A DNA stretch of 64,000 nucleotides. Origin: Sanderia malayensis (lineage: Eukaryota; Cnidaria; Scyphozoa; Semaeostomeae; Pelagiidae). Under the pieces are notes generated by a model. The model had not been told where the DNA came from, ran no database searches, and worked only from the letters and a program-made list of their open reading frames with translations. The stretch is from positions 2,480,001 through 2,544,000 of the forward strand of contig RQOL01000824.1 of the NCBI GenBank assembly GCA_013076295.1, read 5' to 3'. The translations under genes were made by a program, and so were the position numbers. Positions 54,116-64,000 of this stretch are shown here, piece after piece; positions within the stretch are counted from its first letter, which is position 1; every line of letters starts with the position of its first letter.

Positions 54116-54850
54116 TTGTTTGTATATTGTTCCCGCTGTATTGTGTATAATAATTAAAGTAGTGATTTATCAAAACACAAAGTATGCGCATTCATCTGGT
54201 CTCGAACCAGCGGCTTTCGGATTTCTATGCAGCTGCGTTACCAGTAGGCTACAGTCTCGATTGCTTACAGCAGAGAATAGCATGAAGTGGAAAGAAATCG
54301 ACAAATCAGACAAAAAAGTTTTATCCCTGGCATCATGGCGGAGTTGCCAGTTAATAAAATAGGAACATCCATTATGTCAATTGATAAGTAATTGCGTTCT
54401 CAGAACCCCAAAGTTGGCAGTTAGAATAGTCATATCTATGGCATTAACACCAAAGATGAAGTCATTAATTATTAATAAGCCTTTTAAAATTACGCAAATA
54501 TCAAACAGGTGCCATCAACTTCAAGCTAGGCCCTTTATCTCGTGAAGATCAAATGCAAATTCGGATTTCTAATCGAATTTTCGTTTGGAACGTCGTGGCG
54601 TAGTAGCTATATATAGAATTCGAAAGCTGTCGCTTTTCGAGTGTCACAAAACTCGTTGAGCTTGCTCCGAATTTTTTTCTCCAAACAAAAGGTTTTCAAA
54701 GAGGGACTCAGGACCATCGAGACAAGAAAGACAAAAGAAAAGAATTTTTAGAATATAACAAGACAAGCTACGAGAAACGAAATATCTTCTTGCTTCTACA
54801 ATGTTCTCACTAATTCGTTGTTAAAGTTATTTGCGACAAGTTATGTGAAG
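54116..54850. other. Spacer upstream of the SOCS-box gene
   Basis: It contains a tRNA-like segment at 54189-54254 and AT-rich sequence. The SOCS-box gene promoter should be in the last few hundred bases; TATATATAGAATTCG at 54607 is TATA-like but its use is unproven. Confidence 0.4.
54189..54254 (-). other. tRNA-like segment next to satellite array 3
   Basis: On the minus strand: box A-like TAGCCTACTGGTAACGC, T-arm CTGGTTCGAGACCAG with perfect 4-bp stem and TTCGAGA loop. The acceptor stem is not convincing. Like the 8888 copy, it sits immediately next to a telomere-satellite array, in the same orientation relative to it. Confidence 0.45.
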
Positions 54851-55810
54851 ATGTTATCAATAAACTTCCTTCAAGAAGACAGCTTTTATTCAGACTATGA
54901 AAACGATGCCTGCGAAGACTGCGATGTTGTGATTGCGCAGGAGCAATTTCGACAGTGTCAACTTGGATTCTGTGGAACATTGCTGTGTCCCCAATGCGTG
55001 CAGTTCTGTGAATCCTGTTTATTTGACGCCGGCAACAGTATCGATAACTTGTTTGTGTTTTGTCGACGATGCGCGGCCAAAGTTCGGCCGAAATGCTTCA
55101 GTTGTGATAAGAGGTTTTGCAGACAATGTTCAGCATTAAAAAAGGTAAGGTGGTTATTGCCTTTCATACCACGACAAGCCCCCCAGTGGTGTAGATAGAG
55201 GGGGCTCAGGGGGGCGAAAAACTTCCCTGTAGAGCTAAACTGCCGTTTTGTCGGAAAATTGCTGATCTTGTCGGAAAATGAATATCTTCTGTTTACGTTC
55301 AGTTCTAGCTACCGTACCTCATCTTATATTCATAGTCTTGAAGAAACAAAAATGCTTACTAAATTTTTGTCGGAAAATCTGATTTTCTCGCCCCCTATAA
55401 AATTTCCTATCTACGCCATTGCCCCCCTGTGGAAATCAGGCACAAAATTAGATCCGTGTTATAGGGTATGTATCAAATTGAAATTCAGCGACATTGTATC
55501 TAACTGTGTTTCATTCCTCATCTTGTTGCAGTGCATGGTTGATAGTTGTAAGAGATTATTTTGCAACGACTGCACGTTGAAGCAAGATAACATGATCCTG
55601 GCAACGGGAAAATGCCGCCCTTGTTCATCAAAACAATTCAATTCACTTCAGGATTTATGCAAGAGATCGATACGAATGATATTGGCAACATCCGAGCGAC
55701 AGTTGGAAGATGGTAAAAGGCGGAACGCAAAAAGCCCAACTTGCTGCATCAACGAAGCGATAAGAGGGCTGGCAATACCCCATGCGATCAAAGAATTGTT
55801 AATAGTATAG
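54851..55810 (+). CDS. Small Cys-rich (zinc-binding-like) SOCS-box protein, 2 exons
   Basis: Exons 54851-55144 and 55532-55810 join in phase (190 aa). Residues about 15-125 contain many Cys pairs (CEDC, CQLGFC, CPQCVQFCESC, CRRC, CFSCDKRFCRQC, then across the intron CMVDSCKRLFCNDC and CRPC), spaced like two or three cross-braced zinc sites of B-box/FYVE type. The C-terminal about 55 residues read SLQDLCKRSIRMIL ... INEAIRGLAIPHAIKELLI, matching the SOCS-box pattern (SLxxLCRxxIR...I..L.LP..LK.YL). SOCS boxes recruit Elongin B/C and a Cullin, so a substrate receptor for a ubiquitin ligase is the inference. I do not know this domain pair as a named family. The intron holds a MITE. First ATG chosen; upstream frame has none. 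Confidence 0.75.
55185..55420. mobile_element. MITE with hAT-like ends in the SOCS-box gene intron
   Basis: Left end AGTGGTGTAGATAG, right end CTATCTACGCCATT, flanked by GCCCCCC (55178-55184 and 55421-55427). The interior repeats TTGTCGGAAAAT three times. 236 bp, non-coding. The 7-8 bp duplication fits hAT. Confidence 0.75.
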
Positions 55811-56614
55811 CTTGCTAGCTAGAACAACATTGCTTGGCACGATTTTAAGTTATGAAATGGAGAGAAACAATAAACAAAAGCCAGTCTAGAGTTTGTTCCG
55901 TTAAATACAGCTTTGTTGACTGTGTGGTGATTCGAAATGAGCGGTTCTACATATCACTGGAAGAAGCTTGGCGTGAGCTAAATAACGGACCGAGGAACAG
56001 TGAACAGAAAAGACAGAACGATTGCATTCAGCTCTCTGCTTATCCAAATAGTATTCTGGTCAGTAATTCAGGTTATGATGCAATATACACAAACCTACAT
56101 GCTTAACTGTGTCGTTTATAATTAAAAAGAATTTGCTAAAACACAAATATTCAAATGTTTAATGTAATCAAATAATACTTCTATATTAATATATAGCACT
56201 AAGATTGCTTTTGAAGCAATTTGGACTAACAGCTATGGAAGCAAGTTCAAACTGAAACTAAGAAATCTAAACATTGTAGACTTTACAGCGAGAGAAATAT
56301 TCCCATGCAGTAACGTCCCGTAATTAAGAAACAGGTTTTTCAAGTCGGACAAAATTGTTTACGAAATCTCCTTCCAATTGTTCCTCTGAAAATATGAACC
56401 TAAAAGTTTCTTATTGGCGGGGCTTCGCTGCATATAATCGAGGTGGAAAGCAATATACAGCGCGACACAAATAAACTGGCGAACAAAACATGAACAAATT
56501 TCGCGAAGCAACGAAAATTGACAAAAAAACTAAATCTCATCTATATTTAAATGACCATATACACAAATTTACAAAGTTTTCGCAATGGCAAAGTGGCCAG
56601 CGGAACTGAGAGCC
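55811..56614. other. Spacer between convergent SOCS-box and MARCH genes
   Basis: One 84-residue plus-strand frame (55852-56106) starts 42 bp after the SOCS-box stop. It has no recognisable features and is more likely 3' UTR. The rest is AT-rich. Confidence 0.4.
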
Positions 56615-58675
56615 TTAAACGTTTACAATTTGATCTTTGGGAAGCTTCGCTTGCGAAGCAAGCTCTTGTGGTATCTCTTGGTTTGTGGGCGATTTGAGGC
56701 TTTCGCGCGCAGCCGTACCGCTCATTGTGATGATCACGCTCTTGGTCTGGTTGATGAACCAGTCCTGATTAATGGCGCACCACTTCCTCCAGTAGACGCG
56801 ACACTTGAGCGACCAGAACCAGAGGAAAGCGGCGTCCAGGACTATGCCAAACCCGTTGACAACGTAGAATATTAGACACGCCGTCGATTTGCAGCTTTCT
56901 GCCGCGTTTACTTGGATGGACAGAATGTTCAAGCAGAGGCCGACGAAGAAAACTATGAACCAGATCAAGGGAATCGGTCGGCCTTCAGGTCGTTTCCACT
57001 GAAATACGGTCAAATACAAACTCAATGTTGATAATTCGAAATATACAGCAATAAATATAATGTTTAGATAATTTAATATGTGCAAAAGAAGTAAATACGT
57101 ATACAACGTTTCGAGCCTTACTCGTCTTCACACCTATATTTACTGCTGTATATTTTGAATTGATGTGCTGAACGCAAACAATTTGGATTTTATTTGATAA
57201 TTCGAACACGAATACAGAAATGCTGGGAGTGAAGGTTCCTTTGACAATTCAGGCTGTAAACCAACAGTTACAACAAAACTTACGGTAAGGTAGCTAATAT
57301 GTAGACTCACTACATTACGTCCCAGTGCCACGCTCGTAATTCGCTCAATACAAGGAGCAAAAACGAGCGAGGCACAGGGACGCAATGTAGTGAGTCTAGC
57401 TAATATGCGCAATGGAATAGCTAATAGGCGGTTGCAGAATCTCGGGATGAAAACTCACAATGAAACTCACAACACAATGAAATAGATTGCCTTTCCCGAA
57501 GGGATATGAACAGAGCACATGAAAGCAAGGATATTATGCAATGTACCCTCACCCCGCCCCCATAATTACCTCCGAGATGGGTCGATTTTTCTTTTTGATC
57601 GGCACTTGTTCCTGGCAAAGTTCGCAGCTATTTTTTACGGATTTCTTGAACCACGTGAGCAGGCAGGTTGCGTGAACAAACTGCGCAGAACCCCTGCACT
57701 TACAGGGCGCGACAAGCTGTTCATCGCCGCCTGTATGACAAATCCTGCAAATGTTCACTTCCTCCGAGCTTTCCGTCGTCTCCCTCGAGTCGGCTATGAT
57801 GGGGAAAAGCTCGGCAATGTGTTGCTGTTGCATGTTACGAACAACGCTAAACAGCTTCTGCCTCGCAACCGATTTCGACAGTCTCGCATCTTCCGGGTAA
57901 AGGTGGACTTCCTAGAAATAGCATGCCAGAAAAGTGAGTTCTGGGGAAATGCAAACCGCAAGCAGTCGCCATTCGCAACTCACTCTCAACATAATGGCGA
58001 TGGTATGTGCATACATGGACACATAAGGGGGCAAGAGGGAATAATGTACCCCTTTATTCCCTCCACACACGTGTTTGCAAGCTTCATAACGCTATCTTGA
58101 TAACTGAACCGTGGATGGAGCCGAAATGCGATAGGTCTAGGTTTAATTGTTAAACCAAGAGTTAATTACACTATGAAGAAGCTCGTGGAGACAACAACTT
58201 CACTTTGGTACATATTGCAAGGAAATGGCTGCATTGAGGTTCCATGATACCCAAATGGAGACTATGTATGATGAAATGTCTATGGAGACCTCTAAACAAA
58301 GGACAATTATTTTTGTCCCAAAATTGTTCAAAACTGACCATCTCTATACAAAAGCATGCTCTATACAACCGACACCTCTCAACAACAGACAAAATCATTG
58401 ATTTAAAACTTGTGAATTGTCATATGAGGGGGGGGGGGCTCCACATTATCAAAACCTACTTCTGTTTGTGTTTGTGATAAGCAGTTGTTTACTTTCTCTG
58501 TGTCATCGCCCCTTCCCTCTGAACTATTCTGCACTGCAGAATGTTCGTGATTATGTACGGTTGGGCAGAGATCCTGGTCATTGATATCCATGGCACAGCA
58601 GCTTGGCTCGAGATGAATAGAATTGTCAGACGCTGGTTGCACCTGCACAACAACTTTCTCATCACCTGATTCCAT
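56615..58675 (-). CDS. MARCH-type RING-CH membrane E3 ubiquitin ligase, 3 exons
   Basis: Exons 58460-58675, 57570-57911, 56615-56998, in phase, 313 aa. Residues 1-70 are an acidic, Ser-rich cytoplasmic leader. The RING-CH (C4HC3) domain lies at about 124-172: CRICHTGGDEQLVAPCKCRG, FVHATCLLTWFKK and CELCQ, with the family's HxTCL and the trailing Pro-rich linker. Exon 3 gives WKRPEGRPIPL, then two transmembrane helices (IWFIVFFVGLCLNILSI and a second ending near FLWFWSLKCRV) separated by a short Cys-containing loop, and a Ser/Thr/Gln tail. Known MARCH proteins ubiquitinate membrane receptors to drive their endocytosis; the target here is unknown. ATG at 58675 is followed by an in-frame acidic region. 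Confidence 0.9.
57302..57398. mobile_element. Foldback MITE, copy 2 (9-bp target duplication)
   Basis: 97 bp. Left TAGACTCACTACATTACG, right CGCAATGTAGTGAGTCTA. Exact 9-bp duplication GCTAATATG at 57293-57301 and 57399-57407. Same family as 18316-18411, about 39 kb away. It lies in the MARCH gene intron. Confidence 0.9.
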
Positions 58676-61219
58676 ATTCTTTATTATTCGAATGCAGACT
58701 TTCCAAATACTTTTCTATTCCAAATGCTGTTTCTGACAAGAATAAATAGAACAATATCACTATCGGTTATCGGTTGAGCTATCCGTTAATGTTTGGGGAC
58801 AACTTCCAGAGCATTGTTCCATTATGAACAAATCCATGACTTCTTCTCCTTGTCCAACAAAGAATAATTATATTATTGTACAAAAAGAAAGAAAAAGTTT
58901 GTTGGGAAAGAGAAAGCTTAATGATTCATTAAAAAACGACAATATAATCAATTTGCAGCGTATTGCAAAATTGAAAGCCCACAATATCAAGTTTTTGTTC
59001 TCTGTAAAATGTCTGGTGATTAATGATTAGATTCTTTTCATTTTATGAGCATTAAAGGATGTAATTATTCACTTAATGATGATAGTTCACAGAACCATGT
59101 CCACTGCTTAACAAAGTTATATTTCCTGTAACTTAAAGAATTAAAGCAATAAGCCCTCAAACTACATACTGTTTTTAAAAGAATGTTGTATATGAATACT
59201 GAGACTGAAAATTTCCAATTTCGAAATTTAAGAATAAATTAAGATATGAAATCTTTAGTACATAAGAAGTGTGTATTTACTACCTATATAATATTTGTTC
59301 TTTCCAGCCAAATTTCTGCTTAATGACAAAGGAATAACTGGATTTTAACTGAAGTGCTATGTACTTAGGTACCTTATTGACATTATTGGCTCTGGCTGTA
59401 TGATGAAAATGAACAAATACGCATCTTTTTGCAAAAACAGATCATGTCAGATATCTATTTTTCTATCAATCTATTTCCGAGAAACAATGAGTATATTCTT
59501 TTGTTCTGTTGTTTGACCAGCACATGAATAGAGGCAAAGGTTGTTCCCCTTTTTGTCTTGCTCCTCTATCATTCAACAATAATAAACAAACTGCGCCAGA
59601 AAAAAACATATCAAAGAATCACGCTAAGGTCTTGTGCTTGGTGATAAATAAAAACAGAATGCTTGAATAGAGATGAAGGAAATCGCCTGGACAAGAACGG
59701 GATTTGAATCAACAAAAAATCGAGAAGGTTTTGTTTTGCCTTTTATAGTAGAAACTCAATCACATTTGAAACGAAAGTTATCCGCGTGAAAAAGTCCCGT
59801 TCTTAAAAAATTCTTCTCGCAATTTTCTGATACAAGTCTGCCCTGACATAACAAATTTTGAACGGCAGTTAAGATTTCCTTGCATGGGGAAGCTAAGTGG
59901 GCTCTGTGTTGACATGTGCAATGCCCGAAGAAACCCGATGTGGGTTGTCGTCGGACAAAAGTAGAAAAACGTTTAAAACGCCTTTTGAATTCTCCCAACA
60001 AACAAATTCTCGCATGTATTTTTTAATATTTTAAGAGTCAAACCCTTTCCTCTCTTCTTTTCCCAATTCAATTCCATATCTCACGAGTCATGAGTAAGAA
60101 ATGCAAGAAAACCTTTGTCTGACACTATCACATTGCGTGTTTTTTCAACATAACGAATTAAGTCGAAGCTTAAACACCATTTTCAAAAACACTGCGAACT
60201 GAAACATTACTTGCTTTATATTTCGTAGAGTAGATACGCCCTTAAAGCACAACCCTTTACAAGATAGAGAACAAAATAACAAATATTCGACAATATGCAG
60301 ACAGAAGTTGTCGTTTCATGGTGTTAATACGGGTAGTGCTACAGAGAGAGGCCTAAAATTATGGCCAGCCAAAATGACCTCAAACAAAAAGCACGAACTA
60401 ATGTTCGTGCTTTTTGTTCACAAACTCCTGTGTTCGGAGACAAACTGACAGGGCAACAAACAAAATTGCAATAAAAAATTACCTTATGAATGCATTTCGC
60501 TGAGTAAGGCAGATATTCTCTTTCTCATTTCCAGGAATAGAGTCAGAATTTAAACTCTTTCAACCTTCTTCTTCAAATGAAATCACAACTGAGGATGGAG
60601 ATGGAAGACAGTGGAACAATGGACAGGTGTTGTTGTAAATAGGATGAAAAATATTGCTGGAGAAGAAATAAAAGAAATGCAGCAAAATTATATATTGCTA
60701 TTGGAAGGAACAAGCTAATAGATTAAAATGCTGCATAATTTTAACGGGGAGATATTAATAAAGCTTTACGTTTGTACCAGAGAGTTTCAAAACAACAGAT
60801 TTTCCATTCAAAACAGCATAGATTCTAAATGTTTTGAAAATAAAACAGAAGACAAAGAAAAAAGGAAACATTGCAATAACTCTTTAGAACACAAGTCACT
60901 GTATAATTTTGATAACATTGTTTCAAGACTTAATATCAGATTTAAATACAAAAAAATGTTAATTTCACCAGCGAGAACCTTTGTTAGCCAATGCAAAGAA
61001 AAGGCGATTAAATTTTAATACTTTGAGTTCTAAGAAGTCAAACTCACCAAAACGAAACTAAAACGAGTATTAATTTAATCAAGATATTATAATTCTATCT
61101 TGAATTGATAAATACATCGGCTTTTCCTTTTGAACAGGTGACAAATAGTATCTGTGGGACAATGTTATTATTATTCAATGTTGTCTATTCTTGAGTTAGT
61201 TTTGATTTGGTGTTTGGAA
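58676..61219. other. Gene-poor region between MARCH and heparanase-like genes
   Basis: Some plus-strand pieces look exon-like: an ATG frame at 58824-59003 and a piece at 60535-60620 (EFKLFQPSSSNEITTEDGDG between AG and GT). An open frame at 60728-61018 rich in Lys/Asn is also present. I could not join them in frame or recognise them, so no gene is called. The hairpin at 60383 is also here. Confidence 0.3.
60383..60418. repeat. Perfect 16-bp hairpin
   Basis: AACAAAAAGCACGAAC, TAAT loop, GTTCGTGCTTTTTGTT. Exact complementarity over 16 bp with a 4-nt loop. No target duplication recognised. Confidence 0.85.
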
Positions 61220-63770
61220 TTATTTCAAGCAGGCTTCAGATTGAGCTTCTGTCAATACGAAAAAGCCATAGCTTTTGGCCGGGATGAAGAAGGGTTGCGA
61301 TATTTGTAGTTTTGGCTTCAGTGGTGGTAACTGTGTATCGCTAATTAAGTCCAACTCAACTCCATTTAACAAGACTTTCCTGCAAAAAGATACAAAACAC
61401 TCACGTTTTTTATTTGATAAGAAACCTAGCTCAAACCCTACTAGTAAGAGTTTCTTAAATTGTCTATTGTTTTCTATTGTTTTCTATTGTTAAGAAAAAC
61501 AATAGAACAAAGGAATCTATTGTAATTTATCACAAATTCTACCAGTAAGTTTCTTATAAAGTGGTTTTTTATAAAAAAACGCACTTGCTTTTTTATCAAA
61601 TATAGTTTATAAGAATAATATCGAGGATTAAATTCTCTAAAATTTAAGAATACAGCCAGGTCCAGTGAACTCTATATACAAGTGATTTTTCGACATTTGA
61701 TTTTTCCATTTTGAACTACACTGGCCCGGCCCAAGTATCTTCATTCACGACCAAGTTTTTTAGTACCAACATTGTTAAAAAGGTTTTCGCAATGGCATTT
61801 CTCTAACAAGACGTTTTTTGTAAAAACTCGTGTACAAAGTTCATTATATACACTTACTTGCTGCTTACATCACCGCCAGGGGCTTGCAATAAATATTCAT
61901 CCGCATTTAGTCCAGCCAATTGTCTATCCAGAAGAAATCTGGCGCTATTATTCACATCAAGGTTCAGTGCAATGAGGACAACTGCACCTTTATAATAATG
62001 ATGCCTTCAAAGCAACAAAATATACAGATTATGAGAGCAATTATCTGTAGTGTAAGTAACGGAAGACATGGGCGGGCCAGTCTGAAGAAGTAGGGACAGA
62101 ATAGGGAATTTTAGGCACCACGCCCTTAAAAAATCGCAACATTTCACGCAACACGCTTTTATCCACTCCCAATATTTTCTCATCGAATTTAGGTAACTTA
62201 CGATATTTACAAAAAAAGCAACCGCCACTGATGGAAGAAATCTGAAATAGGTCCTAAATCAGGAACTTCAGAATTGAAAAACATAAGCATGCCAGAAAAA
62301 TGGATGGGACACGCAAAAGGGGACACTTCTAGCCACTGTGCCACTATCCACCCGTTCTGGTCCAGTTCCATATTTACCTTCCAAACTCGTTGACGCAGTG
62401 TGCATATATTCGCAGAGTTCTTCCTGGTTGCAGGGAGCCCTTTACGTCCAGAACCCTCTTGCCAACGAGTAGCTTGTATAACACTGACATCCAATAAACC
62501 TTGAAATGGGTTAATCATACGACGTGAATAAGCTATCTTAGAAAAGAATGCAATGATGAAGTTATAATGAAATATGAAGGAGAGCGAGAAAATAGGGATA
62601 TAGGAAAAACAGAGAGAAGGAAAGAAAAGGAAAGGAAAGAAAATAAAAGGGAACAGAAAGGGCAGAAAAGATAGACAGAGAAAATGCCAGAGAAAATAGA
62701 ATCATAGTCAATAAAAAAGGACTTTTTATTGACTATGATAGAATAGATCCAAGGGGGTAAAAAAATGAAGACGATGTTGGAAAAGATGGAAAAATATAAT
62801 AAGAAAGTTGATGTCTCTATTTCAGAAATCAAAATTTACAGGTCTGTGATTAAGTTCATCGTCCATAAGAGCACTGGGGCGGCCAATCAACTCGCGTCTG
62901 AAAAAAGCTTGAAAGTTCATCCGAGCAGCCATTCCAAGTTTATCCAACATTCTGCAACCCAAAAAGCAGTGAAAATAAAAACAAATAAAAGCAACGTGAA
63001 CTGATGAAATTCAATTTGAAAAAGGAAAGGGTAAAGAAAGTGACCACCCGAGCAGAAACTCCGATTTGACAAGTTGATTCTATCTGCATTATTTGGGGGA
63101 ATTGGCTGAATTAAAAAGAGCCACGCAAATTTTTACGAGGTAGCTCATTTCAAATCTTTATTTTCTTCTGTTATTATTTCATTATCTTATCTCTAACAAT
63201 GGGATCGTGAGTGACGCTCCCAGAAGGTCCTGGGTGATCCTCTCGGATGATACTGTCAAGGGATTGGGAACGGTTCTGCCAGGGAATCATGGATTGCCTT
63301 ACAAAGAGATCGTAATTGATTCTCCTTATGGGTTGTAAATGATCCTCCTATAGGATCTTACTTGATGGTCCTAAGAGATCATAATTGATCCTCCTGAGGG
63401 ATCGTGGTTGATCCTTCTAATGGATCGTAATTGATCCTCCTAAGGCATCGTGATTGATCTTCCTAAGGGATCGTAAACGATCCTCCTATAGGATCTTATA
63501 CTTGATCCTCCTAAGGGATCTTGATTGATCTTGATTGAAACAAGAAGAGCGATGGAAACCTACAGAAATCCGGCAGCAAATGTATTTGAAACGCCGTCCA
63601 CACCAGATCCGTAGGTGTCTGCGGCTTCTCCGATTAAAATTGGAGTGGTCTTCGTCCCGGTTGTGTTGCGGATGACAGCTCGAGCAACCGGAGCCTGCTT
63701 TAAGAATCCGTCCAGGTGACCAGCGTCCATACATGACTCCAGTGACGTTTGGTGCTTCTTACCATTGCAA
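61220..63770 (-). CDS. HPSE: GH79 heparanase-like endo-beta-glucuronidase, C-terminal part (5' end beyond window)
   Basis: Endo-beta-glucuronidase that cleaves heparan sulfate in known members. Exons seen, 5' to 3': 63564-63770, 62840-62951, 62378-62499, 61869-62004 and 61220-61379. The first four are in phase. A small exon between the last two (perhaps about 61640-61690) is needed to restore frame and was not resolved. Matches to heparanase: PILIGEAADTYGSGVDGVSN with the catalytic nucleophile Glu (LGETSSAYGGG in human), NTFAAGFLMLDKLGMAARM, VYWMSVLYKLLVGKRVLDV, TLRIYAHCVN, YYKGAVVLIALNLDVNN, DEYLLQAP, LLNGVELDLISDTQLPPL and C-terminal SYGFFVLTEAQSEACLK. The N-terminal part, including the proton-donor Glu, lies past position 64000 or in unread introns. 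Secretory signal cannot be assessed. Confidence 0.9.
63210..63535. repeat. About 31-bp minisatellite in the heparanase intron
   Basis: About ten copies of GATCCTCCTAAGGGATCGTA-like units. Each unit is itself an imperfect GATCC...GGATC palindrome. It lies between exons 62840-62951 and 63564-63770. Confidence 0.85.
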
Positions 63771-64000
63771 CTACGAACGATAAACAGCTATATTTTCCAC
63801 GCATTTTCGTTAACTCCAACTCTATATCATTTTTATAAGAAATTATTTTCATTTCACGGCATTACTCAAAACTTATTATTAATTTTCCAATTTCGGTACT
63901 ACACAATTGCACTGCTTTCTTAGCAATAGTTGGAAAACTTTACGTCTCAGCATTCGTATTGGCGGAAATAAAGCTTCACGCCACCAAGAACATTTCAGTA

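Noticed and set aside
55852..56106. 84-residue plus-strand frame after the SOCS-box gene
   Set aside because: Most likely 3' UTR; no signature, no splice support.
59756..60001. 81-residue minus-strand frame
   Set aside because: No ATG at its start, no neighbours in frame and no recognisable motif.
63210..63535. CRISPR-like regular repeats
   Set aside because: Units are about 31 bp, directly adjacent, without unique spacers, and lie in a eukaryotic intron; this is a minisatellite. The same holds for the other tandem arrays.
63486..63734. 82-residue minus-strand frame with MYGRWSPGRILKAG
   Set aside because: It is a shifted frame over the heparanase exon 63564-63770, whose true frame carries the GH79 motif.

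Overview
The window is eukaryotic nuclear DNA from an animal. Genes carry GT-AG introns, many only 100-600 bp long. The proteins are metazoan (NAD kinase, SLC46 and SLC7 carriers, USP5/13, theta-type GST, RANGRF, MEPCE, UPF0488/C8orf33, MARCH-type E3, heparanase, SOCS box). The DNA is AT-rich, interstitial CCCTAA (vertebrate-type telomere) repeats are present, and small DNA transposons are abundant. The gene density and the non-vertebrate rhodopsin-type receptors suggest an invertebrate with a compact genome. I cannot place it to phylum from the sequence alone.

Layout. 0-6 kb: C-terminal end of a type I membrane protein (+), then a complete 11-exon NAD kinase gene (-). 6-13 kb: intronless SLC46-type carrier (-) and a five-exon cationic amino-acid transporter (-). 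14.7-16 kb: intronless, probably mitochondrial PDZ protein (-). 16-27 kb: a roughly 28-exon USP5/13 deubiquitinase (-), whose start codon lies 199 bp from that of a divergent theta-like GST (+). 27.7-41.8 kb: six intronless receptors of one unusual GPCR subfamily; three of them (31.6, 34.5 and 37.9 kb) are near-identical tandem copies including their flanks. 43.8-48.6 kb: RANGRF/MOG1 (+, seven exons) converging on a MEPCE/Bin3 7SK capping enzyme (-, four exons). 48.6-53.5 kb: UPF0488/C8orf33 homologue (-) with a coiled-coil gene apparently nested in one intron. 54.8-58.7 kb: small Cys-rich SOCS-box protein (+) and a MARCH-type RING-CH membrane E3 (-). 61.2-64 kb: C-terminal half of a GH79 heparanase-like gene (-) running off the right edge.

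Much of the non-coding sequence is repeat-derived. Three arrays share one 117-138 bp repeat unit containing CCCTAA telomere hexamers and a TGCGCAGT...ACTGCGCA palindrome (8.3, 20.2 and 53.6 kb); two of these lie inside introns. There are several terminal-inverted-repeat elements with readable target duplications: hAT-like with 8-bp TSDs, TA-flanked pogo/Tc1-like, and a Mutator-like foldback family with 9-bp TSDs present in two copies. One hAT-like element is nested inside a TA-flanked element, which itself interrupts a duplicated GPCR flank. Several tRNA-like or SINE-like segments and minisatellites are also present.

The housekeeping genes do not form one pathway. The only obvious functional clusters are the receptor array and the several unrelated ubiquitin-pathway genes (USP5/13, SOCS-box, MARCH). 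Intron positions were read by hand from splice consensus plus reading-frame continuity; those marked approximate may shift by a few bases.
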